Positions 53,025 to 62,167 of a DNA stretch of 64,000 nt are shown here, in pieces. Under the pieces are notes generated by a model. The model saw only the letters and a list, made by a program, of their open reading frames with translations, did no database searches and was not told the origin of the DNA. Each line of letters starts with the position of its first letter. Position 1 is the first letter of the stretch. Origin of the DNA: Microbacterium sp. 8M. Lineage in GTDB: Bacteria > Actinomycetota > Actinomycetes > Actinomycetales > Microbacteriaceae. The translations under genes were made by a program, and so were the position numbers. The DNA lies in the NCBI RefSeq assembly GCF_902506375.1, contig NZ_LR733284.1, positions 2,914,222 to 2,978,221 of the forward strand. Reading direction: 5' to 3'.

Positions 53025-54881
53025 TCACTGCTTCTGCTTCTCGGTGAAGTACCACTGCTCCGGGGAATAGATGAACTTCAGCAGTCCTTCGAACGTGTCC
53101 GGCGGGCCCGAGAGCGTGCTCCTCCACACGATCAGGTTGTCGGGGGTCGGCAGGAACAGCACGGGCAGGTCCTTCGAGAGCAGGGTGGTCTCCGCGCTCA
53201 GCGCCTTCGGATCCGATCCGAACACGCTCGCTTCGATGGCCTTGTCCGCCTCGGGGTTGCTGTAGCTGCCGAGGTTGAAGCTGCCGTCGGTGTTGAAGAC
53301 GCCATTCGCGGTCGGGTACGACGCCATGACCAGCGGGCCGCTGTCCTGCATGGCCCACTCGTTCGTGTTCGCCGGAGCGCCGGGGTTCGTGTAGTTCTCG
53401 TACATGTAGTTAAGCGACTTCGAGACGACCTTGACGTCGATACCGAGCTTCTTCGCCTCCGAGGAGAACGCGAGGTCCCGCGCCCCGACATAGCTCGGAG
53501 AGCTCGCGGAGGCCAGTGTGAAGGCGATCTTCTGCCCCTGCGCGATCCCCTCGCCGCAGCGGTCGGATCCCGCACCCGGCTTTTCACAGATCGTGCCGGC
53601 CTTGTCGACCTTCCAGCCGTGTGCGGTCAGCAGCTTCTCGGCCGCCTTCGGGTCGAACGGGTACAGCGCCTTGTCGCCGAAGTCGGGCGGGAAGACGGAG
53701 CCCAGTCCGACCGTGGCGTAGTTCTCGCTCGCGGCGCCGTTGTAGACGCCGCGGCTCTTGATGTAGCCGGGCTGGTCGACGAGGTGCTGCAGCGCCTGAC
53801 GCACGTAGGGCTGGGCGATGATCTTGTCGAAGCCGCCCGCGGTGTTCGCGAAGTTGATCACGAGCGGGTCGGAACGCGCCGGCGCGGGCGCGGCGTAGAC
53901 GTTGTAGCCCTTCGCGCGCAGCTCCTCGATCTTCGAGGAGTAGCTGGAGTCGAGGCGCCCCACCGTGATGGTGCCCGCCTGGTACTGGTTGTAGATCGCG
54001 GCGGCCGAGGTGAAGGCCTTGAAGTCCACCCGCTCCAGCGCGTGCTTGCCCGGGCCGGTGTACGCCTTGTTGGGCGTGAGCGAGAAGGATCCGGTCGTCG
54101 GCTCGAAGCTCTTCAGGGAGAACGGCCCGTTCACGACCTGCCACAGCGGGTTCGTCGCGAACGTGGACTGGTCCGAGGACTGCCCGGTGAGGAACGTGTA
54201 GATCGCGCTCGCGTTCGCGGGGTCGGTGTAGTCGAGCACGGGCCCGCCGCTGGCCGCGATGCTCCAGTCGGCCGACGGGATCACGACGAGCTGCTGCAGG
54301 AGCGACTCGAGGTAGGCGGGGTTGTAGGCCTTCTCGAGCGTGAGCACCACGGTGTCGGTTCCCTGCGCTGTCGCCGTGACGCCGTCGGGGAACTGTCCCG
54401 GCGTATAGAACGCCCAGTTTGCCGCGCTCTGCGCGACGGCGGCCTTGAGGATCGCGAGCGAGAAGACGACGTCGCCGGCGGTGACGGGCTTGCCGTTGGA
54501 CCAGCTGTTCTTCTTCATCGCGATCGTCACGGTGCGACCCTCGTCGCTGTACGCGGGCGCCGAGGCGAGGCTCGTGTCCGCGTTGCTCTTGCCGTCCGCG
54601 TCGGCGCGGTACAGGGTGCGCCACATGAGGTCGTTGCCGATCACCGCGCCGTTCGCCGCGGCCGGCGGGTAGGGGAAGATGTAGTTCGGCGCGAGGCCGG
54701 GCGTCATCGCGATCGTGACCACGCCGCCGTCCACGGCCTTGCCGCTCGCGGCCGGGATCGTGTGGTACTGGGACGGGTCGACCTTCGAGGCCCCGGCGGT
54801 GCAGCCGGTGGTGATCAGGGCGGCGGCGACCGTGAGCGCGATCAGGAGGCGCCGTCGCCTCCGGGGAACCTGCGGGTTCAT
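53025..54881 (-). CDS. oligopeptide ABC transporter substrate-binding lipoprotein (618 aa)
   Basis: Signal peptide with Arg-rich n-region (RRRRRLLIAL) and lipobox LITTGC, so C27 is the lipidated residue. The remainder is the SBP_bac_5 (OppA/DppA) fold, with blocks such as WSNGKPVTAGDVVFSLAIL and FDPKAAEKLLTAHGW. It captures peptides outside the membrane for the two permeases and dual ATPase encoded upstream. It is separated from them by 190 bases that contain a hairpin. AAGGAGCA precedes the ATG. Confidence 0.93.
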   Translation of the reverse strand: MNPQVPRRRRRLLIALTVAAALITTGCTAGASKVDPSQYHTIPAASGKAVDGGVVTIAMTPGLAPNYIFPYPPAAANGAVIGNDLMWRTLYRADADGKSNADTSLASAPAYSDEGRTVTIAMKKNSWSNGKPVTAGDVVFSLAILKAAVAQSAANWAFYTPGQFPDGVTATAQGTDTVVLTLEKAYNPAYLESLLQQLVVIPSADWSIAASGGPVLDYTDPANASAIYTFLTGQSSDQSTFATNPLWQVVNGPFSLKSFEPTTGSFSLTPNKAYTGPGKHALERVDFKAFTSAAAIYNQYQAGTITVGRLDSSYSSKIEELRAKGYNVYAAPAPARSDPLVINFANTAGGFDKIIAQPYVRQALQHLVDQPGYIKSRGVYNGAASENYATVGLGSVFPPDFGDKALYPFDPKAAEKLLTAHGWKVDKAGTICEKPGAGSDRCGEGIAQGQKIAFTLASASSPSYVGARDLAFSSEAKKLGIDVKVVSKSLNYMYENYTNPGAPANTNEWAMQDSGPLVMASYPTANGVFNTDGSFNLGSYSNPEADKAIEASVFGSDPKALSAETTLLSKDLPVLFLPTPDNLIVWRSTLSGPPDTFEGLLKFIYSPEQWYFTEKQKQ

Positions 54882-54936
54882 GCTGTGCTCCTTCTTCGGG
54901 TTCGTCGGGGCTTCGTCGAGCGGGCGGATCGGGTGT

Positions 54937-54974
54937 CCGGGATCCGAGGGGGCCCGCTGCGTCTCGGATCCCGG
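54937..54974 (-). terminator. hairpin between permease and substrate-binding protein genes
   Basis: CCGGGATCCGAG (54937-54948) pairs perfectly with CTCGGATCCCGG (54963-54974) around a 14-base loop. It may be a partial terminator or an mRNA stabiliser adjusting the ratio of binding protein to permease. Confidence 0.5.
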
Positions 54975-55071
54975 TGCTTCGAGAGTGCAGGAGCCCGGAA
55001 CCCGCCCGTTCAGAGATCCGGACAGATTCCGCGCGCCGCGGCTGTCGGGGCGGACACACCCCGCCGCTCGC

Positions 55072-55977
55072 TCATCGGCGGCGGTCCAGCACGTCGCGCA
55101 GCGCGTCTCCGAGCAGGTTCAGGCCGAGCACCACGAGCACGATGCACAGGCCCGCCGGGTAGATGAGCCACCAGTTCCCCGCGGTGATGTAAGCGACGCC
55201 GCTGGAGAGCTGGCTGCCCCAGTCGGTGACGGGATAGCTCAGCCCGAAACCGAGGAATCCGAGCGCGGCGATCACGAGGATCGCGTCGGCGACCTGGAAG
55301 GTGAGGTTCACGATGATTACACCGAAGGTGTTCGGGATGAGGTGCGTGAAGATGATCCGCTGGTCTCCCGCGCCCATGAGCCGCGCGGCCTGCACGAACT
55401 CCCGCACTCGCAGCGAGAGCACCTCGCCGCGGATGAGCCGCGCCGAGACGAGCCAGGAGAAGCCGCCGATCACGAGGCTGAGCGTGAGCGGCGTCGCAGT
55501 GAACCGTGCAGCGATGATGAGCACGAAGAACAGGAACGGGATCGCCAGGAGCACGTCCACGAACCGCATCATGATCGCGTCCACCACACCGCCGGCGAGG
55601 CCCGCGACGGCGCCGTAGACCGTGCCCAGGGTCGTCGCGAAGACCGCCGCGAGCAGGCCGATCTCGAGCGAGACCTGACCGCCCAGCATGAGCCGTCCGA
55701 GCACGTCGAAGCCGTTCGGATCCGTTCCGAGCGGGTACCCCTCGCCGGGCGGCAGCAGCGCGTCGAGCAGGTTCACGTCCGTCTGGTTCGTGGGGTACAG
55801 CAGCGGTCCTGCGAAGCTGAACAGCGCGAGGAGCAGGAGCAGCGAGGCGCCCGTCACCGCCATCGGGTTCCGCCGCAGCGCGCGCAGCACGGCGCGGACC
55901 GGCAAGGGGCGCGCCGCCGTCGCGGTCGCGACGATCACGTCGGTCTTCTCGGACAGCTCGGGGTGTGCGGTCGTCAT
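55072..55977 (-). CDS. oligopeptide ABC transporter permease (OppC/DppC type, 301 aa)
   Basis: Six membrane segments, the N-terminal OppC_N segment (RRNPMAVTGASLLLLLALFS) and the EAA loop near VQAARLMGAGDQRIIFTHLIPN that contacts the ATPase. GSALLYPTNQTDVNLLDA-like periplasmic loop of the family is also seen as LLYPTNQTDV. It forms the channel with the OppB-type partner, to which it is linked by ATGA. Confidence 0.94.
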   Translation of the reverse strand: MTTAHPELSEKTDVIVATATAARPLPVRAVLRALRRNPMAVTGASLLLLLALFSFAGPLLYPTNQTDVNLLDALLPPGEGYPLGTDPNGFDVLGRLMLGGQVSLEIGLLAAVFATTLGTVYGAVAGLAGGVVDAIMMRFVDVLLAIPFLFFVLIIAARFTATPLTLSLVIGGFSWLVSARLIRGEVLSLRVREFVQAARLMGAGDQRIIFTHLIPNTFGVIIVNLTFQVADAILVIAALGFLGFGLSYPVTDWGSQLSSGVAYITAGNWWLIYPAGLCIVLVVLGLNLLGDALRDVLDRRR

Positions 55978-56924
55978 CTGCTCAGCTCGATCCTTCGGTC
56001 CGCGCTTGCGACCACGAGGTCGGCGAGGAGGTTTCCCAACACGGTGAGGGCGCCACCGATGAGGGTGTAGGCCAACAGCACCGGATAGTCCTCGCGGTGC
56101 AGGCTGTTCAGGAACAGGAGGCCGAGACCGGGGTAGTTGAACACCGACTCGACGATGAGGTTGCCCGCCAGCAGCGTCGGGATCATGACGCCGACGAGGG
56201 TGATGAGCGGGATGCAGGCGTTCCGCAGCAAATGGCGCATCAGCACGATCCGCTCCGGGGCGCCCTTAGCGCGCGCGACGGTGATGTAGTCCATGCCGAG
56301 CTGCTCGAGCGCGGCCGAGCGCTGGTACTGCGAGAACACCACGACGTTGGTGAGGGCGAGAGTGATCAGCGGCAGCGCCATCGCGCGGGGATCCGTGAAC
56401 ACGACCCACGGCGAGGGGGACTGCGAGGCCTCGGCCGGGAAGAGCGGCACGAGCTGGCTGAGCAGCGCGATCAGCAGGAGCGCGACCAGGAACGACGGCG
56501 TCGCGTAGAGCAGATAGGCGATGCCGGTGGCGGCGCGGTCGACGACCGTGTTGCGCCGGACCGCTTGGAGGATGCCGAGCGGGATCGCGATGGCCAGGGC
56601 GAGCACCAGGCCGGCGAGGGAGAGCACGGCGCTGCGTCCGGCGTTCTGCGCGAACAGCACCGAGACCTCCTCGTTCAGCTTGTACGAGCGTCCGAGGTCG
56701 CCGTGCAGCAGCTGCACGACGTAGTCGACGTACTGGACGAACAGGGGCCGGTCGAAGCCGTTCTCGCGGTTGAACGCCTCGACCGCGGCCGCCGACGCCT
56801 GCGGGCCCAGCACCACCCGCCCCGGGCTGTCGGAGATGAGGTGCAGCATCACGAAGATCACGATCGAGATGCCGATCAGCACGAGCAGCGAGATCAGGAT
56901 CCGCCGCAGCAGGTACGAGATCAT
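55974..56924 (-). CDS. oligopeptide ABC transporter permease (OppB/DppB type, 316 aa)
   Basis: Begins [20 protein letters not shown], the standard OppB start, and carries the EAA-type loop DYITVARAKGAPERIVLMRH with VESVFNYPGLG in a later segment. The ATG at 56924 overlaps the stop codon of the ATPase gene (ATGA). Partner of the OppC-type permease. Confidence 0.94.
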   Translation of the reverse strand: MISYLLRRILISLLVLIGISIVIFVMLHLISDSPGRVVLGPQASAAAVEAFNRENGFDRPLFVQYVDYVVQLLHGDLGRSYKLNEEVSVLFAQNAGRSAVLSLAGLVLALAIAIPLGILQAVRRNTVVDRAATGIAYLLYATPSFLVALLLIALLSQLVPLFPAEASQSPSPWVVFTDPRAMALPLITLALTNVVVFSQYQRSAALEQLGMDYITVARAKGAPERIVLMRHLLRNACIPLITLVGVMIPTLLAGNLIVESVFNYPGLGLLFLNSLHREDYPVLLAYTLIGGALTVLGNLLADLVVASADRRIELSR

Positions 56925-58975
56925 GCCGCCTCCTCCGTCGCGGGCCGCGGCGTGGGCTCCGAGGCGCCCGTCGCATCGCCCGTCTTCGGCTGCAGGGGGA
57001 AGTGGCAGGCGACCTCGTGGGCCGCGCCGACCGCCTCCAGCACCGGCTCGACCGCGGCGCACAGCTCGGTCGCGAGCGGGCACCGCGTGCGAAACCGGCA
57101 GCCGCTCGGGGGATCCAGGGGGCTGGGCAGCTCGCCGCGCACGCGCTCGGCCTGATCCGGCGCCGGTGCGTCCGGATCCGCGACGGGCACCGCCGCGAGG
57201 AGCCCTGCGGTGTACGGGTGCGCGGGCCGCTCGTAGACCTCGTCGGTCGCGCCGATCTCGACGATCTTGCCGAGGTACATCACGCCGACGCGGTCGGAGA
57301 GGTAGCGGACGACGGCGAGGTCGTGCGAGATCACGACGCTGCTGAGCCCGCGCTCGCGCTGCTGAGTGCGCATGAGGTTGAGTACCTGGGAGCGGATCGA
57401 GACGTCCAGCGCGCTGACCGGCTCGTCGGCGACGAGGACGTCGGGGTCCAGCGCGAGCGCGCGGGCGAGACCGATGCGCTGCCGCTGGCCGCCGGAGAGC
57501 TCGTGCGGGTACCGCTCCAGGATCGACGGGCCGAGCCCGACCGCATCCAGCAGCGCGATCGCCCGCTCGGTGCGCTCGGCGGCCGTGCCGATCCCCTGGA
57601 TCGCGAGCGGCTCGCGCAGGATCGTGCCGATCGTCATCTTCGGGTCGAGCGCGGCGCCCGAGTCCTGGAACATCATCTGCAGTTTCGCCCGGCGGGGTGC
57701 GAGCTCGCGTCGGCGGACCCCCGAGACCTTCGCGTCCTCCAGGCGCACCTCCCCGGCCGTGGGCCGGTCCATCGCGACGAGCATGCGCCCGAGCGACGAC
57801 TTGCCGCATCCGGACTCTCCGACCAGGCCCAGGGTCTCCCCCGCCCGCACCGCGAAGCTCACGCGCGAGACGGCCTTCACGGTGCGCCGTCGCCCCTTCG
57901 GCGCCCAGCCCGAGACGGGGTGCTCCTGCACGAGATCGACGACCTCGAGGCGGGCCTCGGTCGAGGCGTCGGCGGCGGAGGCGCGGGCGAGCGCGCGACC
58001 CGGGGCCGCGGCCGTCGCGTCGGTCACCGGGTTCCAGCACGCGAAGACGTGTCCGCCGTCGCCCTCGAGCCGCGGACGCTCGGTGCGGCAGCGCTCAGTC
58101 GCGGCGGCGCAGCGCGGCGCGAACCGGCAGCCGGGGACCGACTCGGCCGGATCCGGGGGCGATCCCGGGATCGAGTGCAGCTCGACGCCCCGATCCTGCT
58201 CGAGCGACGGGATCGAGTCCAGCAGCGCCCGCGTGTAGCGATGCCGCGTCTGCCGGAACAGAGACCGGGTGGGCCCGGTCTCGACGAGTCGTCCGGCGTA
58301 CATGACGCCGACCCGGTCGGCATGGCGGGCCACCACGCCCATGTCGTGCGTGACGAGGATCATCGCCATGCCGAGCTGCTCCTTGAGCCGTCCCAGCAGA
58401 TCGAGGATCTCCGCCTGGATCGTGACGTCGAGGGCGGTCGTCGGCTCGTCCGCGATGAGCAGATCCGGTTCGGCGATGAGCGCCATCGCGATCATCACGC
58501 GCTGGCGCATCCCTCCGGAGAGCTGGTGTGGATAGTCGCGCATGCGCTCGGACGGCCGCGGGATGCCCACGAGCGCCAGCATCTCCTCGGCCCGGCGCAG
58601 CGCCTGGCCGCGGCTCGCGAGCCCGTGCAGCAGCAGCGGCTCCGCGACCTGGTTGCCCACGCGCCGGGTCGGGTTCAGGGCCGTCAGCGAGTCCTGGAAG
58701 ACCATCGAGATCCGGCGTCCGCGCAGTGCCCGATAGGAGCGCGGGTCCGCGCCGACGAGCTCCTCGCCGTCGAACCGGATCGACCCGCTCGTGATCGCGG
58801 ATCCCGTGGGCAGCATCCCCATGATCGACAGGCCGGTCATGGACTTGCCCGATCCGGTCTCGCCGACGATGCCGAGCGTCTCGCCGCGCGTGAGGTCGAG
58901 GTCGACGCCGGTGATCGGACGGACGGTCCGCTCCCCGGCCCTGATCTCGACCGAGAGGTCTCGAATCGTCAGCAT
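56921..58975 (-). CDS. dual oligopeptide ABC transporter ATPase (OppD-OppF fusion, 684 aa)
   Basis: Two complete ATPase domains in one chain. The first has GETGSGKSM, signature LSGGMRQRV and [13 protein letters not shown]; the second has GESGCGKSS, signature LSGGQRQRI and [11 protein letters not shown]. Each is followed by an oligopeptide-transporter C-terminal cysteine motif ([14 protein letters not shown] and [14 protein letters not shown]) that may bind an iron-sulfur cluster, as reported for DppD/F-like proteins. The ATG at 58975 has GGGAGC upstream. Fusion of the two ATPases is common in actinobacteria. Confidence 0.94.
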   Translation of the reverse strand: MLTIRDLSVEIRAGERTVRPITGVDLDLTRGETLGIVGETGSGKSMTGLSIMGMLPTGSAITSGSIRFDGEELVGADPRSYRALRGRRISMVFQDSLTALNPTRRVGNQVAEPLLLHGLASRGQALRRAEEMLALVGIPRPSERMRDYPHQLSGGMRQRVMIAMALIAEPDLLIADEPTTALDVTIQAEILDLLGRLKEQLGMAMILVTHDMGVVARHADRVGVMYAGRLVETGPTRSLFRQTRHRYTRALLDSIPSLEQDRGVELHSIPGSPPDPAESVPGCRFAPRCAAATERCRTERPRLEGDGGHVFACWNPVTDATAAAPGRALARASAADASTEARLEVVDLVQEHPVSGWAPKGRRRTVKAVSRVSFAVRAGETLGLVGESGCGKSSLGRMLVAMDRPTAGEVRLEDAKVSGVRRRELAPRRAKLQMMFQDSGAALDPKMTIGTILREPLAIQGIGTAAERTERAIALLDAVGLGPSILERYPHELSGGQRQRIGLARALALDPDVLVADEPVSALDVSIRSQVLNLMRTQQRERGLSSVVISHDLAVVRYLSDRVGVMYLGKIVEIGATDEVYERPAHPYTAGLLAAVPVADPDAPAPDQAERVRGELPSPLDPPSGCRFRTRCPLATELCAAVEPVLEAVGAAHEVACHFPLQPKTGDATGASEPTPRPATEEAA

Positions 58976-59124
58976 CGCCTGCTCCCTCGCGCCCACCGCT
59001 CCGCGCGGCGCTGGCCTGTTCATCCATGATCCTGCGACACAGCGCCGGCGCGGCGTTCGTCCGCTCCGTCGAACGGAGAGGTCTCTGTTCGTCCTCGGGG
59101 ACGACCCTCGACGTCCGAGCGGCC

Positions 59125-60177
59125 TCAGCGCGCGGAGAGTCGTCCGAGCTGCTCCCGGAAGAGCCGCTGCAGGTTCCCGCCGAGCACGCCGAGGATATCC
59201 GCCTCGGCCCATCCCCGGCGCAGCAGCGCCTCGGTGACGAGGGGCAGCCCCTCCGGACCCTCCAGCCCCGGCAGGTACACGTCGGCCGGGACGCCCTGCA
59301 CCTCGGTGACGACGCAGCACGGCGGCGTGGTCTCGCCGATGACCTCCCGGACGAAGTCGGGTCCGAGGCCGACGTGCTCACTCCCCGCGATCGCCGCGAT
59401 GTGCTCGAGGTGGTCGACGAGACGGTCGATCGTCGCCGGCCGATCGTCCAGGAAGGGCGCGAAGAAGTTCACGCAGACCACGCCGCCGCCCGCGGCGATC
59501 GCGGCGAGGTGCTCGTCGGAGAGGTTCCGATGGTGCTCGCGCAGCGCCCGCGCCGAGGAGTGCGTCGCGACGACCGGACGCGTCGCGATCTCCAGCACGT
59601 GCGACACCCCCGCAGCACCGAGGTGGCTGAGGTCGACGAGCATGCCGACCCGCTCCATCTCGCGCACCGCACGGATCCCGGGGGCGGGCAGGCGGCTGCG
59701 GGCGGCGTCCTCGCCGGATCCGTCCGCGAACGCGCCGCGGCCGACATGCGTGAGCGAGCCGACGCGCACGCCGAGCCGGTGCATCGTCGCTATCAGCTCC
59801 ACGTCCGCGTCGAGCCCCGGCATACCCTCGAGCGCGAGCACGAGCGCGATCCGCCCGTCCGCGATCGTGCGGTCGACGTCCTCGCCGGTGCGGCACAGAG
59901 CCACGCGCCCGGCGTTATCCTCGGCCAGGCGATGCGCGGCCTCGATCATCCGCAGGGTGCGCCGCAGCGCCCCCTCGGGGCGGTGGGCGTCCTCGACGAA
60001 CACGGGGAGGACCTGCAGATCCACGCCGCCCTGCTCGAGCTGCGGCAGCCAGCGCTCCCGGAAGAAGCTCCCCCAGCGCTCGGGAGGGCGCGCCACGACC
60101 GCGCAGAGCAGGTCGTTGTGCGCATCCGCGACCACGGCGCGGCGATGCAGCGCGCGAGCGAGCCCCGGCGCGGTCAT
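59125..60177 (-). CDS. membrane dipeptidase family (M19) peptidase (350 aa)
   Basis: Zinc dipeptidase of the renal dipeptidase group, known to accept dipeptides with a D-residue at the C-terminal position. Metal ligands are seen as H20 and D22 (VADAHNDLL), E in LALEGMPG, H in DLSHLG and H in VATHSSARA. There is no signal peptide, so it is cytoplasmic. ATGA overlap with the serine hydrolase gene upstream, and 149 bases ahead of the ATPase gene. With the importer it would split L,D- or D,D-dipeptides such as D-Ala-D-Ala. Confidence 0.92.
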   Translation of the reverse strand: MTAPGLARALHRRAVVADAHNDLLCAVVARPPERWGSFFRERWLPQLEQGGVDLQVLPVFVEDAHRPEGALRRTLRMIEAAHRLAEDNAGRVALCRTGEDVDRTIADGRIALVLALEGMPGLDADVELIATMHRLGVRVGSLTHVGRGAFADGSGEDAARSRLPAPGIRAVREMERVGMLVDLSHLGAAGVSHVLEIATRPVVATHSSARALREHHRNLSDEHLAAIAAGGGVVCVNFFAPFLDDRPATIDRLVDHLEHIAAIAGSEHVGLGPDFVREVIGETTPPCCVVTEVQGVPADVYLPGLEGPEGLPLVTEALLRRGWAEADILGVLGGNLQRLFREQLGRLSAR

Positions 60178-61559
60178 GACGCCACCCGCCGATCCGCCCG
60201 GCCCGCGTGCAGGAACAGCGCCCTGCCGGCGCCGTCGTCGCCGAGGAAGGCGACCGGCTGGCGGACCCCGTCCTCGGCCTCGGTCGGCAGGAAGGAGTCG
60301 CCGCGCCACCGCACGAGCCCGGTGCGATAGGGGGCGTCGCCCACCTCCGCGGCGATGCCCACCGGGGTGCGCTCGAGCAGCAGCGCCCCGTCGCGGCCGC
60401 GCCGGACCTCGGTCACGGACGTCGCCGAGGCGTAGCGCCCCTCGTAGCGGTGCGTCTCGCCGAGCGGCTCCCCCGAGGGCTCGGGCGGTGCGGGACGCGG
60501 CGCCTCCGCGAACTCCGCCAGCACGTCGCCGAGGATCTCGGCCGCGAGCGCCCTGCCTCCCCCGCCGTTGGCGAGGACCGCGACGAAGATCCCCCGCCCC
60601 GGCTCGACGCGCAGGAGCGCCGACTGCCCGATCGTGCTGCCGTCATGCCCGAACAGCGCGCATCCGCCGTGGTCGAAGAGCTCCCACCCCAGCCCCCAGC
60701 CGACGCCCTGCGCGATGTCCGGGAGCCGCACCCGCGAACGCCGCATGGCCTCCGCCGACGCGGGCGACAGCACACGGGCCCCGTCGGCGGCGGCGCCCGC
60801 GTCCCGGTGCAGCCGGGCGAAGGTCAGGAGGTCGGCGGCGCGCATCGCGAGCATCGATCCGGCGGGCGCGTTCGAGCGGCCCATCGACCACACCGGGACC
60901 GGCGCCAGGGCCGCACCGGGCTCCGGCGCGAGGTGCCCGACGGCGGTCCGCCGCAGCACGGCCTCGGCCGCGTCCACGGCGGCGTGGTCGAGGCGCAGCG
61001 GATCCAGGATCCTCTCGCGCAGTGCGCGCTCCCAGGTCTGCGCGCGCAGCACCTCCACGATCCGCCCGAGCAGGCAGTAGCCGGCGTTGTTGTACGACCA
61101 GAGGGCGCCGGGCGGGAACAGCGCCGGCGTGCGGTCCGCGAGCAGCGCCGCATAGTCGCGGAGCGCCTCGTCCCCGGCCCCGGTGTCGTCGAACACGTCG
61201 CCCTCGAATCCGGCGGTGTGGGCGAGCAGCCGCCGGGCCGTGATCCCCCGGTCGGCGGGGGCGCCGGAGAGCCGCAGCCCCGGGAGCACGTCGACGATCG
61301 GGGCGTCCAGGTCGAGCAGGCCGTCGTCGACGAGCTGCATGACGAGGGTCGCGGTGAAGGCCTTCGTGATCGAGCCGATCTGGAACACCGCATCGGTCGT
61401 CGCGGTCACGCCCGTCGCGAGGTTCAGCACGCCGTCCGCCGCGACGGCGCCGCGGTCCCCGATCCCCACGGCGATGGACGCCGCCGGCACGCCGTGCGCG
61501 CGGCGGAGGGCGGGAAGCCGCTCCTGGAGAGCGGTCTGGAACGCATCGAGATCGGGCAT
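60174..61559 (-). CDS. beta-lactamase-fold serine hydrolase (S12 family, 461 aa)
   Basis: The active-site triad is complete: S63-x-x-K66 in IGSITKAF, Y156-x-N158 in WSYNNAG, and HDG in LFGHDGSTIGQ in place of KTG. A C-terminal beta-rich domain of about 100 residues follows. No signal peptide is seen, unlike true beta-lactamases, which favours D-stereospecific aminopeptidase or esterase activity. It is first in the peptide operon and coupled by ATGA to the dipeptidase. GGAGG before the ATG lies in the arm of an inverted repeat. Confidence 0.9.
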   Translation of the reverse strand: MPDLDAFQTALQERLPALRRAHGVPAASIAVGIGDRGAVAADGVLNLATGVTATTDAVFQIGSITKAFTATLVMQLVDDGLLDLDAPIVDVLPGLRLSGAPADRGITARRLLAHTAGFEGDVFDDTGAGDEALRDYAALLADRTPALFPPGALWSYNNAGYCLLGRIVEVLRAQTWERALRERILDPLRLDHAAVDAAEAVLRRTAVGHLAPEPGAALAPVPVWSMGRSNAPAGSMLAMRAADLLTFARLHRDAGAAADGARVLSPASAEAMRRSRVRLPDIAQGVGWGLGWELFDHGGCALFGHDGSTIGQSALLRVEPGRGIFVAVLANGGGGRALAAEILGDVLAEFAEAPRPAPPEPSGEPLGETHRYEGRYASATSVTEVRRGRDGALLLERTPVGIAAEVGDAPYRTGLVRWRGDSFLPTEAEDGVRQPVAFLGDDGAGRALFLHAGRADRRVAS

Positions 61560-61565
61560 GATCCA

Positions 61566-61601
61566 CCTCCGGTCGCGCCGAGCCTAGGGCGCGACCGGAG
61601 G
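61566..61601 (-). promoter_or_regulatory. inverted repeat covering the -10 box and ribosome site of the serine hydrolase operon
   Basis: CCTCCGGTCGCGCC (61566-61579) pairs perfectly with GGCGCGACCGGAGG (61588-61601) around an 8-base loop. On the minus strand the loop holds TAGGCT, a -10-like box, and the left arm holds the GGAGG ribosome site 6 bases before the start. It may be an operator, a terminator of the upstream ogt operon, or a ribosome-site-blocking hairpin in read-through transcripts. Confidence 0.55.
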
Positions 61602-61660
61602 AGGCGGTTCATCCGTGCGGACGAGTGCGGCCGCCGCGCTTGGTCCGCGCGGCCAGGGCC

Positions 61661-62167
61661 TCACGCGGCGAGCGCGTGTCCGGCCTCCCGGTCCAGGAGA
61701 CGGCGCTTCACGTCCTCTCCCCAGGCGAAGCCGCCGAGGCTGCCGTCGGTGCGCAGCACCCGGTGGCAGGGCACGAACAGGGCGGGGGCGTTGCGCGCGC
61801 AGATCGACGCCGCGGGGCGCACTGCCCCGGGCTTACCGAGCGCGACGGCGAACTCGGTGTAGGTGAGCGGTTGACCCGGGGTGATCCGGCGCAGCGCCGC
61901 CCACCCGGCGGTCTGCATGTCGGTGCCGAACTGGCGCACCTCGACCGTGTCGATCGCGGTGACGTCGCCGGCGTAGTACGCGGCGACCGCGTCGGCCGCC
62001 GCCGTGGTGCCCTCGACGACGTCGGCGGGACGGTTCTTCTCCGCGAGGCGCTGCAGGATCGCGTCGTGATCGGCCGTCCAGCCGGAGGCGAGCACGCGGT
62101 TGCGCTCGTCGGCCAGGATGGTGAACGGGCCGTCGGGGGTGTCGATGGTCTGGATGATGGCAGTCAT
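61661..62167 (-). CDS. ogt: methylated-DNA-[protein]-cysteine S-methyltransferase (168 aa)
   Basis: Suicide repair protein removing methyl groups from O6-methylguanine. The acceptor cysteine is C134 in VPCHRV, followed by GSLGGFAWG. The winged-helix region around [19 protein letters not shown] contains the arginine finger. ATGA overlap with the Ada-AlkA gene makes it the second gene of an alkylation-damage operon. Confidence 0.95.
   Translation of the reverse strand: MTAIIQTIDTPDGPFTILADERNRVLASGWTADHDAILQRLAEKNRPADVVEGTTAAADAVAAYYAGDVTAIDTVEVRQFGTDMQTAGWAALRRITPGQPLTYTEFAVALGKPGAVRPAASICARNAPALFVPCHRVLRTDGSLGGFAWGEDVKRRLLDREAGHALAA

Noticed and set aside
60174..61559. Possible beta-lactamase resistance gene.
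   Set aside because: There is no signal peptide, HDG stands in place of KTG, and the gene is coupled to a dipeptidase and a peptide importer. A D-peptidase or esterase role is more likely.
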